Below, piece by piece: positions 12,601 through 22,439 of a DNA stretch of 64,000 nt. Numbering within the stretch: the first letter of the stretch is position 1; every line of letters begins with the position of its first letter. The DNA comes from Dastarcus helophoroides (lineage: Eukaryota > Arthropoda > Insecta > Coleoptera > Bothrideridae), in contig CM053337.1 of the NCBI GenBank assembly GCA_028583605.1, positions 16,865,664-16,929,663 on the forward strand, read 5' to 3'. The notes under the pieces are model-generated. The model saw only the letters and a list, made by a program, of their open reading frames with translations, made no database searches and was not told where the DNA came from. Both the position numbers and the translations under genes were made by a program.

Positions 12601-15600
12601 GACATTTTTGGCCCCAATAAGACGTTTTATTGCACCACCTCCACCCTACCGACACTTGAATCACAATAAGAGGGAAAGAAACTAAAACCAATATTTTTAC
12701 AGGTATTTAGATTTTATTAACGTGATGGCGTACGATCTGCACGGTGCTTGGGACGGCGTCACTGGCGCTAATGCACCCCTTTACCCATCCGCCGTCGACT
12801 TATCAGCGTCTCAAAAATCCCTCACCGTCGTAAGTATTCTAAACTATACCACACTTTGGAAAACACTTTGGGAAACACTTTGGGGAACATTTTGGCAAAC
12901 ATTTTGGGAAACACTTCCCAAATTGTGGTGCGCGTATCTCCAGGGTTACAGGTGGGGGTACTCGCTGTACCAGGCGTCCTCAGATGCCCCAAAAATTAAA
13001 ATTTAGGTTTTTGGTTAAACGTAACAAAATCGTAACAAAATAAACGTAAAAACAATCAGCTTGCATAGTTTTAAAGAGTTTGTGCATGTCGCGAATGATG
13101 TTTTGTTCAAATTCGTTGATACGTTTAACGATGTTTTGTTCAAATTCGTTGATGCGTTTAGCGATGTTTTTTTTCAAATTCGTTGATACGTTTAGCGATG
13201 TTTTGTTCAAATTCGTTGATACGTTTAGCGATGTTTTGTTCAAATTCGTTGATACGTTTAGCGATGTTTTGTCCAAATTCGTTAATACGTTCAGTAGATA
13301 AACAGACAAACATACTTCCTCATAGTTAGCGTGCAATTTTTTAACGAGGCGTTCTCAACGTCGCGAAAAATTATGGAAAGGATACACAGATGTCGAAAGT
13401 TTGGGAACACTGCTCTAAACAATTAAACCACATTTCAAATGAAGTCCATAATTGAAAGTGAATTTCTGTTAAATTTGAAATACAAATCTTGTCCCCTGAA
13501 AAAAAAAAAAAGATTAAAAAACACAACAAAGATTGCTCTCTTGTCCCCCAGAAAATCTAGGGAACACTCTAATGACGTTCTAAAATCCAATAGTATTTGG
13601 GATTGTCATTGATTTTGGTGCAACGGACTGGTTCTTGATTATCTTCAAAAATTTACACAAATCTTGTCCTCTGAAACCAAGAAAGTTTAAAAAACACAAC
13701 AAAGGTGGCTCTAATTGTCCCCTAAAATCAAAAAAAGATTAAAAAACACAACAAAGGAGCAACCTTCGTTGTGTTTTTTAATCTTTTTTGGTTTCGGGGG
13801 ACAATTAGAGCAACCTTTGTTGTCGTTTTTAATATTTTTTGGTTTCACAGGACAAGATTTGTATTTTAATTTTTGAAGACAACCAACTGTTCGACCAAAA
13901 TTGGAATTCAAAGTCGAAATTTCGTAGAAAAAGTTAAATTTTCTCTCTTCTCTCCTTCAGACAGATACTAACGCCTAATCCTAAAAATTAAGCACTTTTT
14001 AAGGTACCACACGCTCTCAAAATTCCCAACTATTTTCAACTATCACAAAAAAATAAAAAACTTTACTTTGAAGTTTCTTTTACCGGAAAAGAAACACGCC
14101 CAACTGATTTGATGACCCTCAAGTCTCCTATGATAAGAGAGGATGGAACCATATTCCCTTAGACCAGTCCGTATGTAATGTAAACTAAGCGAAGTGAGAT
14201 TAAGTTGATTTGCTCTGCAGGACGCCTCCATTAGAGGTTGGATACAAAGAGGAGCCGATCCCCAAAAACTCGTAATGGGCATGGGCGTATATGGACGTTC
14301 GTTCACTCTGGCGAACGCCAACAATCCAGCCCTAGGAGCCCCAGTGACGTCCGGCGGTACCCAAGGTCCTTATACCTCCGAAAGCGGAATGTTAGGCTAC
14401 AACGAGGTAACCCATGTACCAATTTTACTTTAAAATAACTTTTACTTTGAAATAAGTTTTACTTTCAAATAAGTTTTACTTTGAAATAAGTTTAATTTAA
14501 TAAGTTTTACTTTGAAATAAGTTTTACTTTGAAATAAGTTTAATAAGTTTTGGTTTGAAATAAATTTAATTAAATAAGTTTTACTTCGAAATAAGACCCA
14601 CGATTACAGATATGCGAACTCCAACTCAAAGGTGGATGGACGGTGAAATGGGACCCCAACACTAAAACACCTTACGCCTATAAAGGGAACCAATGGGTGG
14701 GATACGATAACCCAAGTTCTATAGCCATCAAGGTAAGATGATTATTTGAATCGGGATAATTACTTGATATACTTCTCCTCTGAAACCAAGAAAAATTAAA
14801 AAATACAAAAAAAGTTGTTCTAACGCGTTTCGATAGCCAAGCTACTGTATCTCTCTAAAGATGACAGCTTGGCTATCGAAACACGTTAGCCAGTAACCTT
14901 TGTTGTATTTTTTAATCTTTCTCGGTTTCAAGGGACAAGATTTGTGTTTCAATTTTCGAAATTTCAAATTTTGAAATACAAAAAAAAAATTGAAATAAAA
15001 ATCTTGTCCCCTGAAAGCAAGAAAGATTAAAAAACACAAGAAGGGTTGCTCTAAAGCAAGATTTGTATTTCAATTTTTGAAAATAATCAAGGACCAGTCC
15101 GTTGCACCAAAAAAAAAGAAGGTACTTCACCAACAATTCACTAACAAATGTGATTTAACGTTAGGCTGAACAAAGTGCAATTTTGCGTAAAAAGTCTCTC
15201 GAGATTTTTGTGCCAAAGTTAAATTTTGACAAAAAAAAAGGCGTCAAAACTTGAAATTACCAGAAAAAAATAGAATTTTGAACAAATTTGCAAGGTTTTA
15301 AATGAAAAAACGAAAATTGGAAATAAACTTCGAAAAAGTCGTTCTTAAAGTAAAAAAAGCAAAATTTCCTACAACGGAAAATGTCGAAGATTTGATATAA
15401 AAGTCGAAATTTCTCGATTAAAGCCAAATTTTGAAAGACAAAACTGAAAAAATCTGAAAACAAGGCGAATTTAAAAAATCTAAATTTTCAATTAAAAGTC
15501 GAAATTTTGCGCAAAATTTCTCGAAATTTTTGCAGAAATTTTTGTAAGGGAATTAAATTTTGACAGAAAGAGGCGTCAGAACTTCAAATTTTCATAAACA

Positions 15601-18600
15601 AACAGAATTTTGCGTAAATTTGCAAGTTTTGAAAGAAAAGATGAATTTTGGAAACAAAATTCCAAAAAATCATTTTTGAACAAAAAATGTTAAATTCTCA
15701 GGAACGAAAAATGTCGAAGATTTAATATAAACGTCAAAATTTCTATTAAAAATCCAAATTTTGTAAAACAAACTTAGAGAAATCTGGAGACGAGGCGAAT
15801 TTTAAAAAAGACGAAATTTCGAAAAAAAAGTTGAAATATCAAATAAAAGTCAAAATTTTGCGTAAAAAGTCTCGATATTTTTTTTTGCGAGAGTCAAATT
15901 TTGACAAAAAAACTCCTAGAAACTTGAAATGTTTAGAAAAAAATTAAATTTTAAGAAAAATTGCAGGATTCTGAAAGAAAATACGAATTTTGGAAATAAA
16001 CTTCGAAAAAGTCGTTTTTAGAAGAAAAAATCGAAATTTCCAAAAATAGAAAATGTCCTAGATTGAATATAAAAGTCAAAATTCCTAAAAAAAAAGCCGA
16101 CTTTGGAAAATAAAACCACAGAAATCTGGAAACGAGTCCAATGTAAAAAAAGTTGAAATTTTGAAAAAAAGTCATAATTTCGAAGGAAACGTCAAAATTT
16201 TGCTTAAAAAGTCCTGAAATTTTTGTAGGAGAATTAAATTTTGACAGAAAAAGGCGTCAAAACTTGAAATTTTTAGACAAAAGTGGAATTTTGAAAAAAT
16301 TTGCAAGATTTTAAAAGAAAAGACGAATTTTGGAAATAAACTTCGAAAAAATCGTTTCTGAAGAAAAAAGTGAAATTTACAGAAGCGAAAAATGTCAAAG
16401 ATGTGATATAAAAGTCAAAATTTCTATTAAAAAACCGAACTTTGGAAAACAAAATTAGAGAAATCTAGAGACGAGGGGAATTTAAAAAAGTCGAAATTTC
16501 GAAAAAAACGTTGAAATTTCAAAAAAAAACTCAAAATTTTGCATAAAGAGTCTCGAAATTTTTGTGCGAGAGTCAACTTTTGGAAAAAAATGCGTCAAAA
16601 CTTGAAATTTTCAGAAAAAAATAGAATTTTGAACAAATTTGCGAGGTTTTGTATGAAAAGACGAATTTTGGAAATAACCTTCGAAAAAGTCGTTTTTAGA
16701 AGAAAAAATCGAAATTTCCAAAAAAACAAAATGTCCTACATTGAACATAAAAGTCAAAATTTCTAAAAAAAAGGCCGAATTTTGAAAATAAAACCAAAGA
16801 AATCCGGAAACAAGGCCATTGTGAAAAAAGTCGAAATTTCGAAAAAAAAGTCATAATTTGGAAAGAAACGTCAAAATTTTGCGTAAAAAGTCTCGAAATT
16901 TTTGTGCAAGAGTCAAATTTTGACAAAAAAGGCGTCAAAACTTGAAATTTTCAGAAAAAAATAGAATTTTGAATAAATTTGCAAATTTGTATGAAAAAAC
17001 GAATTTTGGAAATAAACTTCGAAAAAGTCGTTTTGGAGAAAAAAAAACCAAAATTTCCAAAAACAGAAAATATCGAAGATTGGTATTGAAGTCGAAATTT
17101 CTAAAAAAAATCCGCATTTTCTAGAAAAAAATTGAATAAATCTGGAGACGAGGCGAATTCAAAAAAAAGTCGAAATTTCGAAAAAAAAAGTCATATTTCG
17201 AAAGAAACGTCAAAATTCTGCGTAAAAGGTCTCGAAATTCTTGTGCGAGAGTCAAATTTTGACAAAAAAAGGCGTCAAAACTTGAAATTTTCAGAAAATA
17301 ATATAAATTTGAGCAAATTTGCAAGATTTTGAAAGAAAAGACGAATTTTGGAAATAAACTTCGAAAAAGTCGTTTTTGGAGAAAAAAAAGGCAAAATTTC
17401 CAAAAATAGAAAATATTGAAGATTGGTATTAAAGTCGAAATTTCTAAAAAAATCCGCATTTTCTAGAAAAAAATTGGAGAAATCTGGAGACGAGACGAAT
17501 TTAAAAAAAGTCGAAATTTCGAAAAAAAAAAATATTTCGAAAGAAACGTCAAAATTATGCATAAAAAGTCTCGACATTTTTGTGCGAGGGTCAAAATTTT
17601 GACGGAAGAAGGCGTCAAAACTTGAAATTTTTAGAAAAAAATAAAATTCTGAGCAAATTTGCGAGATTTTAAAAGAAAAGACGAATTTTGGAAATAACCT
17701 TCGAAAAAGTCGTTTTTAGAAAAAAAAGATCGAAGTTTCTAACAATAGAAAATGTCATAGATTGAATATAAAAGTCGAAATTTCTAAAAAAAAAGCCGAA
17801 TTTTGAAAATAAAACCAAAAAAATCTGAAAACAAAGCCATTGTAAAAAAAGTCAAAATTACTAAAAAAAAGTCATAATTTCCAAACAAGCGTCAAAATTT
17901 TGCATAAAAAGTCTCAAAATTTTTGTGGGGGAGTCAAATTTTGACAGAAAAAAGGCGTCAAAACCTGAAATTTTTAACAACAAAAATAGAATTTTGAGCA
18001 AATTTGTGAGGTTTTGTATAAAAAAACGAATTTTGGAAATAAACTTCGAAAAAGTCGTTTTTGAAGTAAAAAAGGAAATTTTCCATAAATAGAAAATGTC
18101 GTTAAAGTCGAAATTTCTAAAAAGATTCGCATTTTGTAAAAAAAAATTCGAGAAATCTGGAAACAAAACAAATTAAAAAAAAAGTCGAAATTGTCAAAAA
18201 AATTTGAAATTTGCGAAAAAAATCGAAATTTTCGTGGAAGACTCGCATTTTAAGAAAAAAAAGCGTCGAAATTTCCAGAAAAAATAGAATTTTAAACTGA
18301 TTTGTAAAATCGATTTTGAATTTTGAAAATAATCTTGAAGAATATCGAACTTTAAAAAACGTCGACATTTCCCAAAGAAAGTAAAATTTTAAGAACATTA
18401 TTTATTGTTACTTATTTTAAAAAATTAATTTTTTGGAATAAAATAATATTTTGAAGCAAAACAAAAGTTATATTTTGATCAGAAAGGACAAAATTTCGAG
18501 AAAATTTAAGAAATCTGTAAAAAATCGAAATTTGCGAAAAAAAGTTAAAATTTTCAGAGAAACTTCAAAATTTCCCAGATACAGTTAAATTTTGATTTAA

Positions 18601-21600
18601 AAAAAACGTCGAATTTTGATAATTGATAATTTTCACGTATAAGACGAATCAAAAATAATCTAAAATGTAAAAAAAAAATGATTTTGTAAAAATTCGCAAG
18701 TTTTTGAAAGAAAAGATGAATTTTAAAAATAAACTTGTAGAAAGTCATTTGTGGAGAAAAAAAGTAAAATTTTCAAAAGCAGAAATTATCGAAGGTTGGT
18801 ACAAACGTTGAAATTTCTAAAAAAAAAGCCGAATTTTGATCTTTTTTAATCTTTCTTGGTTTCAGGGGACAAATTCTGTATTTCAATTTTTGAAGATAAC
18901 CAAGGATCAGTCCGTTTCACCACAAAAAAGAGGTTAATTACAATAACTTTTGGTGGAACGAATCGGTCCTTGGTTATCTTTAAAAATTGAAATACAAATA
19001 TTGTCCCTTGACACTAAAAAAGATGTCTGTGGTCTTTTCTGGTTTCAGGGAACAAGATTTGTATTTCAATTTTTGACGATAACTTTATGATTACTTACTA
19101 TAGTTTTACGGTTACTAACGATAATTTTAAGGTTAATTAGGTTAATTTGACGGTTAATTACGATAATTTGATGGTTAATTACGATAATTTGACGGTTAAT
19201 TAGGATAATTTGACGGTTTATTACGATAATTTGACGGTTAATTACAATAATTTGACGATTTTTTACGATAATTTGCAGGTTAATTACGATAATTTGACGG
19301 TTTCTTACGATAATTTAACGGTTAATTAGGATAATTTGACGGTTTTTTACGATAATTTAACGGTTGCTTACGATGATTTGACGGTTAATTACGATAATTT
19401 GACGGTCAATTACGATAAGTTAACGGGCAATTACGATAATTTGACGGTTAATTAGGTTAATTTGACAAGCAATTACGATAATTTGACGGTTAATTACGAT
19501 AATTTGACTGTTAATACGCATAACTTGAAGGTTAATTACGATACTTTGACGGTTAATTACGATAAATAGACGGTTAGTTACGATAATTTGACGGGTAATA
19601 ACGATAATTTTACGATTAATTAGGATAATTTGATAGTTATAATCAATAATTTGCCGGTTAATTACGATAATTTGACGGTTAATTAGGATAACTTGACGGG
19701 CAGTTGCGATAATTTGACGGTTAATTACAATAATTTGACGGTTAATTACAATAATTTGACGGTTAAATACGATAATTTGATGGTTAATTATGATAATTTG
19801 ACGGTTTCTTACGATAACTTTACGGTCAATTACGATAAATTCACGGGCAATTACAATAATTTGACGGTTAATTAGGTTAATTTGACAAGCAATTACGATA
19901 ATTTGACGTTTAGTTACGATAATTTGACGGTTAATTACGATAATTTGACGATTAATTACGATAATTTGACAGTTAATACCCATAACTTGACAGTTAATTA
20001 CGATAAGATGACGGTTAATTACGATAAATAGACGGTTAATTACGATAATTTGACGGTTAAATACAATAATTTTACAGTTAATTAGAATAACTTGACGGTT
20101 AATGACGATAATTTGATGGTTAATTACGATAATTTTAAGGTTAAATACGCCATATCGCAAAACTTGGGTGGGGTGATGATATGGTCCATTGAAACTGAAG
20201 ATTCGAAGGGAATATGCGGCAAAAAGTACCCGATTCTGAACGTCGTTAGCGGCATTTTGGTAAATTTGATAACATTCGAGCGAACAGAACGTCAAAAACG
20301 TTTACCTTTCAGAATTCAAAGGGGGACCAAAGTACATCAGTGGTTAAGCAGACTACGGTGGCCAGACTGACCACCGCTGAAAGAAGAGTAACGACAGAAG
20401 AAGAGAAAATTTTTACCACCAGCAGAGGAAAGACCACAGTGCCCGATAAGGATATCACAGGTTTGTAACCGAAAAACTGCCCAAGTTTTTTAAATTTGTT
20501 AAGAAATTTCATGAAAACCGGGAGTAATATGAAAAAAATTCCATCACGTCAGATTTTATTGTGAAACTTCTATTTAAAATGAAACGCTCGTTTCAAAGCT
20601 ACGATGCTACTGATACCATACGAAAGAATCTGATATTGTACGATACCAGATCATAATATGGTACTGATTAAAAACTCTACTCAAAAATGATTTTACTTTC
20701 AATTAATTTGGACCAATACAAAGCAAAAAAAATGATTTTTTATTAGTGTTCCCTCGCAGTGCTTTGAAGGCATAATGGGGTTACCCTTTGCGAGTGGATG
20801 AAACTAAAAATAAACTCAGAATTTCCAAAAAAACTGGATTTCAAGTTTACAGTCGAAATTCGAAATCAAAATTCTTAATTTTGAGAATAAACTCAAAATT
20901 TCAACTCGTGCTATGAAGGTGTAGAAAGGACATCAATTAAAGAAACTTTTTTCTTAGAAATTTCGACTTCTTTCACGATATTTTGATTTTTTTTCCAAAA
21001 TTTCAACTTTAAATTAAAGTTTTCCAGTTTTTTCTTAAAAATTCGTTTTTTTTCTCGAAATTTCATCTTTTTTCTCGAAATTTCGACTTTTTCTCTAAAT
21101 TTAGACTTTTTTTCTCTAAAAACCCTATTCAGAGATGATTTTACTTTCAGTTAATTTGAATAAATACAAATGAAAATAATGATTTTTTTTATTAGTGTTC
21201 TCTCGCAGTGCTTTGAAGGCAAATGGGGTTACCCTTTGGATTAAATTTAAAAAAAAACTCAGAATTTCTAAAAAAAACCTGGATTTCAAGTTTACAGTCG
21301 AAATTCAAAATTAAAATTCTTAATTTTGAGAATAAACTCAAAATTTCAACTCCTGGTATGAAGACGTAGAAAGGACATCGATTAAAGAAACATTTTCTTA
21401 GAAATGTTGACGTTTTTCTCGAAATTTTGACTTTTTTTCCAAAATTTCAACTTTAAACTAAAAGTTTCCAGTTTTTTCTTCAAAGTTCGTCTTTTTTTTC
21501 TAAATTTGAGCTTTTATCTCGAACTTTTGACTTTAAACTATAAATTTAGACTTTTTTTCTCTAAAAACTCTATTCAGAAATGATTTTACTTTCAATTAAT

Positions 21601-21984
21601 TTGAATAAATACAAAGGAAAAATAATGATTTTTTTTTATTAGTGTTCTACAAACAAAAATCAAAAATTTTGCAAAAACACAATGTTTTCGGTTTAACACA
21701 GTAAAAAGATGATATTTTTCAAAGAAGTAGGACAGCTGAGAAAACATTTTTGTTTTTTTTTTTCAGTAATATATGGTGGGTCTACGGAATCTAAACCCGC
21801 TTTGACACCCAACGACCTTTGCACCAAACAAGAGTTAATAAGGGACCCCAACGACTGCGCCGTGTTCTATTATTGCATACCACACTTGGACAAGTTCGTA
21901 GCTTTGAAGGAAACCTGCCAAAAAGGCCTCTACTTCGATGTTAAACAAAAAGTTTGTAATTATGCCAACTTGGTGGAATGCTAA
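546..21984 (+). CDS. Secreted GH18 chitinase with C-terminal CBM14 domain (10 coding exons)
   Basis: Endochitinase that hydrolyses beta-1,4-GlcNAc bonds of chitin outside the cell. Exons: 546-618, 5697-5867, 9023-9255, 11693-11820, 12703-12829, 14221-14406, 14610-14732, 20140-20259, 20313-20460, 21767-21984. They join in frame to 508 residues. Order: signal peptide (about 1-24); GH18 domain (about 25-387) with the strand motif KTMIAVGGW (98-106), catalytic motif [11 protein letters not shown] (139-149, acid E147), [11 protein letters not shown] (exon 5) and [11 protein letters not shown] (exon 8); a short Thr/Ser/charged linker (exon 9); and a CBM14/peritrophin domain with six Cys (exon 10). 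All catalytic residues are present, so an active enzyme is expected. One catalytic domain plus one CBM14 fits the single-domain insect chitinases, often gut enzymes (group IV); the subgroup is inferred. Most introns are filled with satellite DNA. Start: the first ATG before a hydrophobic leader that splices in phase 1. Confidence 0.94.
706..1110. repeat. Intron 1 segmental duplication, copy 1
   Basis: About 400 bp that recurs nearly unchanged at 1385-1785, an offset of 679 bp. Shared landmarks include TTTTATAAAAAGAAATTTTC at the left end and TTTATTTAACATTTAAATGT inside. Confidence 0.85.
1385..1785. repeat. Intron 1 segmental duplication, copy 2
   Basis: Second copy of the 706-1110 block, differing by a few substitutions and one-base indels. 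It lies between the two first-exon candidates. The stretch 1790-2090 after it is AAAAGTCGAAATTT-type repeat DNA like that found across the window. Confidence 0.85.
2190..2197 (+). promoter_or_regulatory. TATA box of the alternative chitinase promoter
   Basis: TATATAAG lies about 90 bp upstream of the ATG at 2288, in a stretch that is less repetitive than its surroundings. A start site near 2220 would give a ~70 nt leader ending in a good insect start context (AACAAAAATG). Confidence 0.5.
2288..2361 (+). pseudogene. Alternative chitinase first exon 1b, frame broken by one extra base
   Basis: 74 nt starting ATGTATCAAAAG and ending ACAACAG|GTAATA. Read as printed, the leader is not hydrophobic in the usual way, and splicing to exon 2 gives an immediate stop (AG|A TAA). 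If the T run near 2309-2315 were one base shorter, the exon would be 73 nt like exon 1a, end in phase 1 like exon 1a, and encode a hydrophobic leader ending [15 protein letters not shown] before the same D-K-V-V start of the mature enzyme. It is therefore either a duplicated first exon killed by an indel or an intact exon with a homopolymer sequencing error. Its better start context and TATA box make the error explanation attractive. Confidence 0.6.
2433..2792. mobile_element. Fold-back element, nested copies, no ribozyme core
   Basis: Begins with ATACAAATCTTGTCCCCTGA and ends with CCAGTCCGTTGCACCAAAA. Inside are three stacked half-units of the kind AAAAACACAACAAAGGTTG, first in one orientation then in the other, so the block is a large imperfect hairpin. 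It is followed by ~75 bp (2783-2860) that reappears as its reverse complement at 13550-13625. Confidence 0.75.
2930..5215. repeat. ~70 bp tandem repeat with ~285 bp higher-order period
   Basis: Subunits read roughly TTTCAAGGAAGTTCTATACT, then AATTTTCATTGAAATCAGTT, CAGTAAATGAACCGTGAAAA, GCCAG. Four subunit variants alternate; the variant marked by CAACAAATCCTATCTCTGG recurs about every 285 bp (near 2990, 3270, 3557, 3840, 4123, 4407, 4691), then more closely near 4907 and 5127. It lies in chitinase intron 1. Copies are very similar, so the array looks young. Confidence 0.93.
5378..5600. mobile_element. Fold-back element with degraded hammerhead-like centre
   Basis: Left arm AATACAAATCTTGTCCCTTG, right arm GACAAGATTTGTATTTCAAT. 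The centre (about 5435-5505) keeps CGAAACACGTTAGAGCAACC, but the expected CTGAAGA is CTGAAAA, a change at an invariant hammerhead position. It lies 100 bp before exon 2. Confidence 0.75.
5915..6070. repeat. AACTAAACTAAATAAACTAA simple repeat
   Basis: A-rich simple repeat in intron 2. It is followed by AAAAGTAATGTCACAGTTTA ATTAGA, a copy of the sequence just before exon 3 (8980-9008), so this is the left end of a duplicated intron segment. Confidence 0.85.
6080..8400. repeat. 781 bp tandem triplication in chitinase intron 2
   Basis: Three modules spaced 781-782 bp apart, measured at GAATTCGTCGTTTTTTTTAAA (about 6210, 6992, 7773). Each module ends with a short fold-back element (6727-6870, 7505-7650, 8285-8360) carrying the AAATACAGAACTTGTCCC / GGGGACAAGTTCTGTATTTC arms, so the fold-back was amplified with the module. 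The third is partial. Confidence 0.9.
8545..8990. repeat. AACGAAAACTAAACTA 16 bp satellite
   Basis: More than 20 copies of a ~16 bp unit, with some TAAACTAAA and CCAAACCAAACG variants. It ends about 30 bp before the exon 3 acceptor at 9022. Confidence 0.92.
9023..9255 (+). CDS. Chitinase exon 3, catalytic exon
   Basis: Encodes residues 82-159, including the GGW strand and the [11 protein letters not shown] active-site motif with acid E147 and both upstream Asp residues. Boundaries are TTTTGTGCAG|AAAATATCG and GACAAG|GTAAGA. It enters in phase 1 and leaves in phase 0. Confidence 0.95.
9335..11625. repeat. 20 bp minisatellite bounded by 19 bp inverted repeats
   Basis: About 108 tandem copies of a 20 bp unit (GTCAGGACATCTTCAGAGCA and relatives, with TCAGCTCA, TCAGACCA and TTTAGATCA variants) fill 9400-11590. 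The array is bracketed by TTGGTTTCTGGATTGAATC at 9335-9353 and its reverse complement GATTTAATCCAGAAACCAA at 11607-11625, an 18 of 19 match. This suggests the minisatellite expanded inside a short element with terminal inverted repeats. Long reading frames across it follow from the 20/60 bp period and lack of stops; I do not call them genes. Confidence 0.9.
12117..12201. repeat. Short inverted repeat in intron 4
   Basis: GTATAGGATATACTTCTTCC... at 12117-12150 pairs with ...AGAAGAAGCATATCCTGTAC at 12168-12201 with a few mismatches and a 17 bp loop. The rest of intron 4 (11821-12702) shows nothing I recognise. Confidence 0.7.
12843..12925. repeat. ~17 bp minisatellite
   Basis: Five or six copies of ACACTTTGGGAAACACTTTG-type sequence just inside intron 5. 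Confidence 0.75.
13090..13302. repeat. 33 bp minisatellite
   Basis: About six copies of a 33 bp unit containing GATGTTTTGTTCAAATTCGT. Because 33 is a multiple of three, frames stay open on both strands (11-residue [15 protein letters not shown] repeat on the minus strand); there is no start, splice or family evidence for a gene. Confidence 0.88.
13475..13895. mobile_element. Fold-back element with ~75 bp shared inverted segment
   Basis: Arms are AAATACAAATCTTGTCCCCT and GGACAAGATTTGTATTTTAA. The segment 13550-13625 (AATCTAGGGAACACTCTAAT to GATTGTCATTGATTTTGGTG) is the reverse complement of 2783-2860, so both loci carry the same longer element. Confidence 0.75.
14425..14595. repeat. 17 bp AAGTTTTACTTTGAAAT minisatellite
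   Basis: About nine copies with small deletions; it fills intron 6 almost completely, between the donor at 14407 and the acceptor at 14609. Confidence 0.85.
14770..15120. mobile_element. Fold-back element with degraded hammerhead-like centre
   Basis: The centre (14815-14895) has GCTTGGCTATCGAAACACGT on the right arm, but the core heptamer reads CTAAAGA and stem I is lost. A second pair of element ends (AAATCTTGTCCCCTGAAAGC, GCAAGATTTGTATTTCAATT) follows at 14995-15080. Confidence 0.7.
15125..18840. repeat. ~340 bp tandem array, about ten copies, intron 7
   Basis: The landmark AAACTTCGAAAAAGTCG recurs at about 15330, 16004, 16344, 16682, 17020, 17362, 17702 and 18047, a spacing of 338-345 bp, with one degenerate copy near 15660. 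Monomers are built of shorter GTCGAAATTT elements. Copies diverge more towards the right end. Confidence 0.9.
18842..19080. mobile_element. Fold-back element, two half-units
   Basis: CTTTCTTGGTTTCAGGGGAC / ACCAAGGATCAGTCCG is followed by the inverse TCGGTCCTTGGTTATC / AAATACAAATATTGTCCC and then another TTTCAGGGAACAAGATTTG. No ribozyme-like centre. Confidence 0.7.
19075..20150. repeat. 21 bp satellite running into the exon 8 splice acceptor
   Basis: About 50 copies of a unit near GGTTAATTACGATAATTTGAC. The last unit is cut by the acceptor of chitinase exon 8: ATAATTTTAAG|GTTAAATACGCC aligns with ATAATTTGACGGTTAATTACGAT, so the 3' splice site and the first ten or so exon bases are a variant repeat unit. 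A near copy of the acceptor (ATAATTTTAAGGTTAATTAG) also occurs at about 19119-19138. Confidence 0.92.
20140..20259 (+). CDS. Chitinase exon 8, end of GH18 barrel
   Basis: Encodes residues 348-387, from V-K-Y-A-I-S-Q-N-L through [18 protein letters not shown] to S-G-I-L. It carries the conserved barrel Trp that lies near the chitin. Phase 0 at both ends. The acceptor AG lies inside satellite DNA and lacks a strong pyrimidine tract; frame and family similarity fix the boundary. Confidence 0.88.
20690..21650. repeat. ~445 bp tandem duplication in intron 9
   Basis: Two copies and the start of a third, marked by ATTTTACTTTCAATTAATTT at about 20690, 21137 and 21582. Each carries CTCGCAGTGCTTTGAAGGCA and then a junction to AAATTTCGAC-type repeats near GTAGAAAGGACATC. 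The same junction reappears at 29240-29290 and 30040-30100 beside the large intergenic arrays. Confidence 0.85.
21767..21984 (+). CDS. Chitinase exon 10, CBM14 chitin-binding domain and stop
   Basis: Encodes residues 437-508. Six Cys (NDLC, NDC, YYC, ETC, KVC, VEC) with the spacing of CBM14/peritrophin-A domains, and the aromatic run VFYYC. The protein ends N-L-V-E-C-stop, just after the last Cys. Confidence 0.95.
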
Positions 21985-21998
21985 ACTGTGACACGACG

Positions 21999-22004
21999 AA
22001 TAAA
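21999..22004 (+). promoter_or_regulatory. Polyadenylation signal of chitinase
   Basis: AATAAA lies 15 bp after the stop codon, which implies a very short 3' UTR. Confidence 0.7.
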
Positions 22005-22029
22005 AAGAAACGAAACATTTGTGTATTTT

Positions 22030-22425
22030 TTTTTAATCAAAACTGTTACCATTGGAGCATGTTGGTAACGATTGATGCCCACGCGTGATGATCACGAGTG
22101 ATAAACGCGAAAAAGCATCATGATCACACTAATTTGCGTTACCAACATGCTCTAATGTTAGTAACGCGTGATGGTCACGCTAAACCATATTAATGAAAGC
22201 ATGTTAGCAGTATTATAAACTGTGGACCTTGAGGCATGTTGGTAATGCGTGATGGTCACGCGTGATCATAACGCAACATTATAAATTTACCCATTTACCC
22301 AAAATCGTGCAACGCGTCTAAATAGAAGTATTGGAGCATGTTGGTAATGCATGATGGTAACGAAAAACTATAAATTTACCCCTTTATCCAAAATTGTTTA
22401 ACGCGTCTCTCTTTAGACAATTTTG
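22030..22425. repeat. GCATGTTGGTAACGCGTGAT palindromic repeat family
   Basis: Four or five half-units such as GGAGCATGTTGGTAACG, TAACGCGTGATGGTCACGCG and the inverse CGTTACCAACATGCTC. The first two form a ~100 bp inverted repeat (about 22046-22155). Similar GCGTGATGGTGACGCG units occur at 35558-35614. Confidence 0.75.
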
Positions 22426-22439
22426 AATAAAGAGAGACG

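Noticed and set aside
13711..13911. Cys/Pro-rich minus-strand frame ([20 protein letters not shown])
   Set aside because: It is fold-back element end sequence (CTTGTCCCCTGAAACC) translated, and recurs at other copies.
19420..20295. 291-codon minus-strand frame of IIVINRQ repeats
   Set aside because: By-product of the 21 bp satellite (a multiple of three) that overlaps chitinase exon 8 on the other strand.
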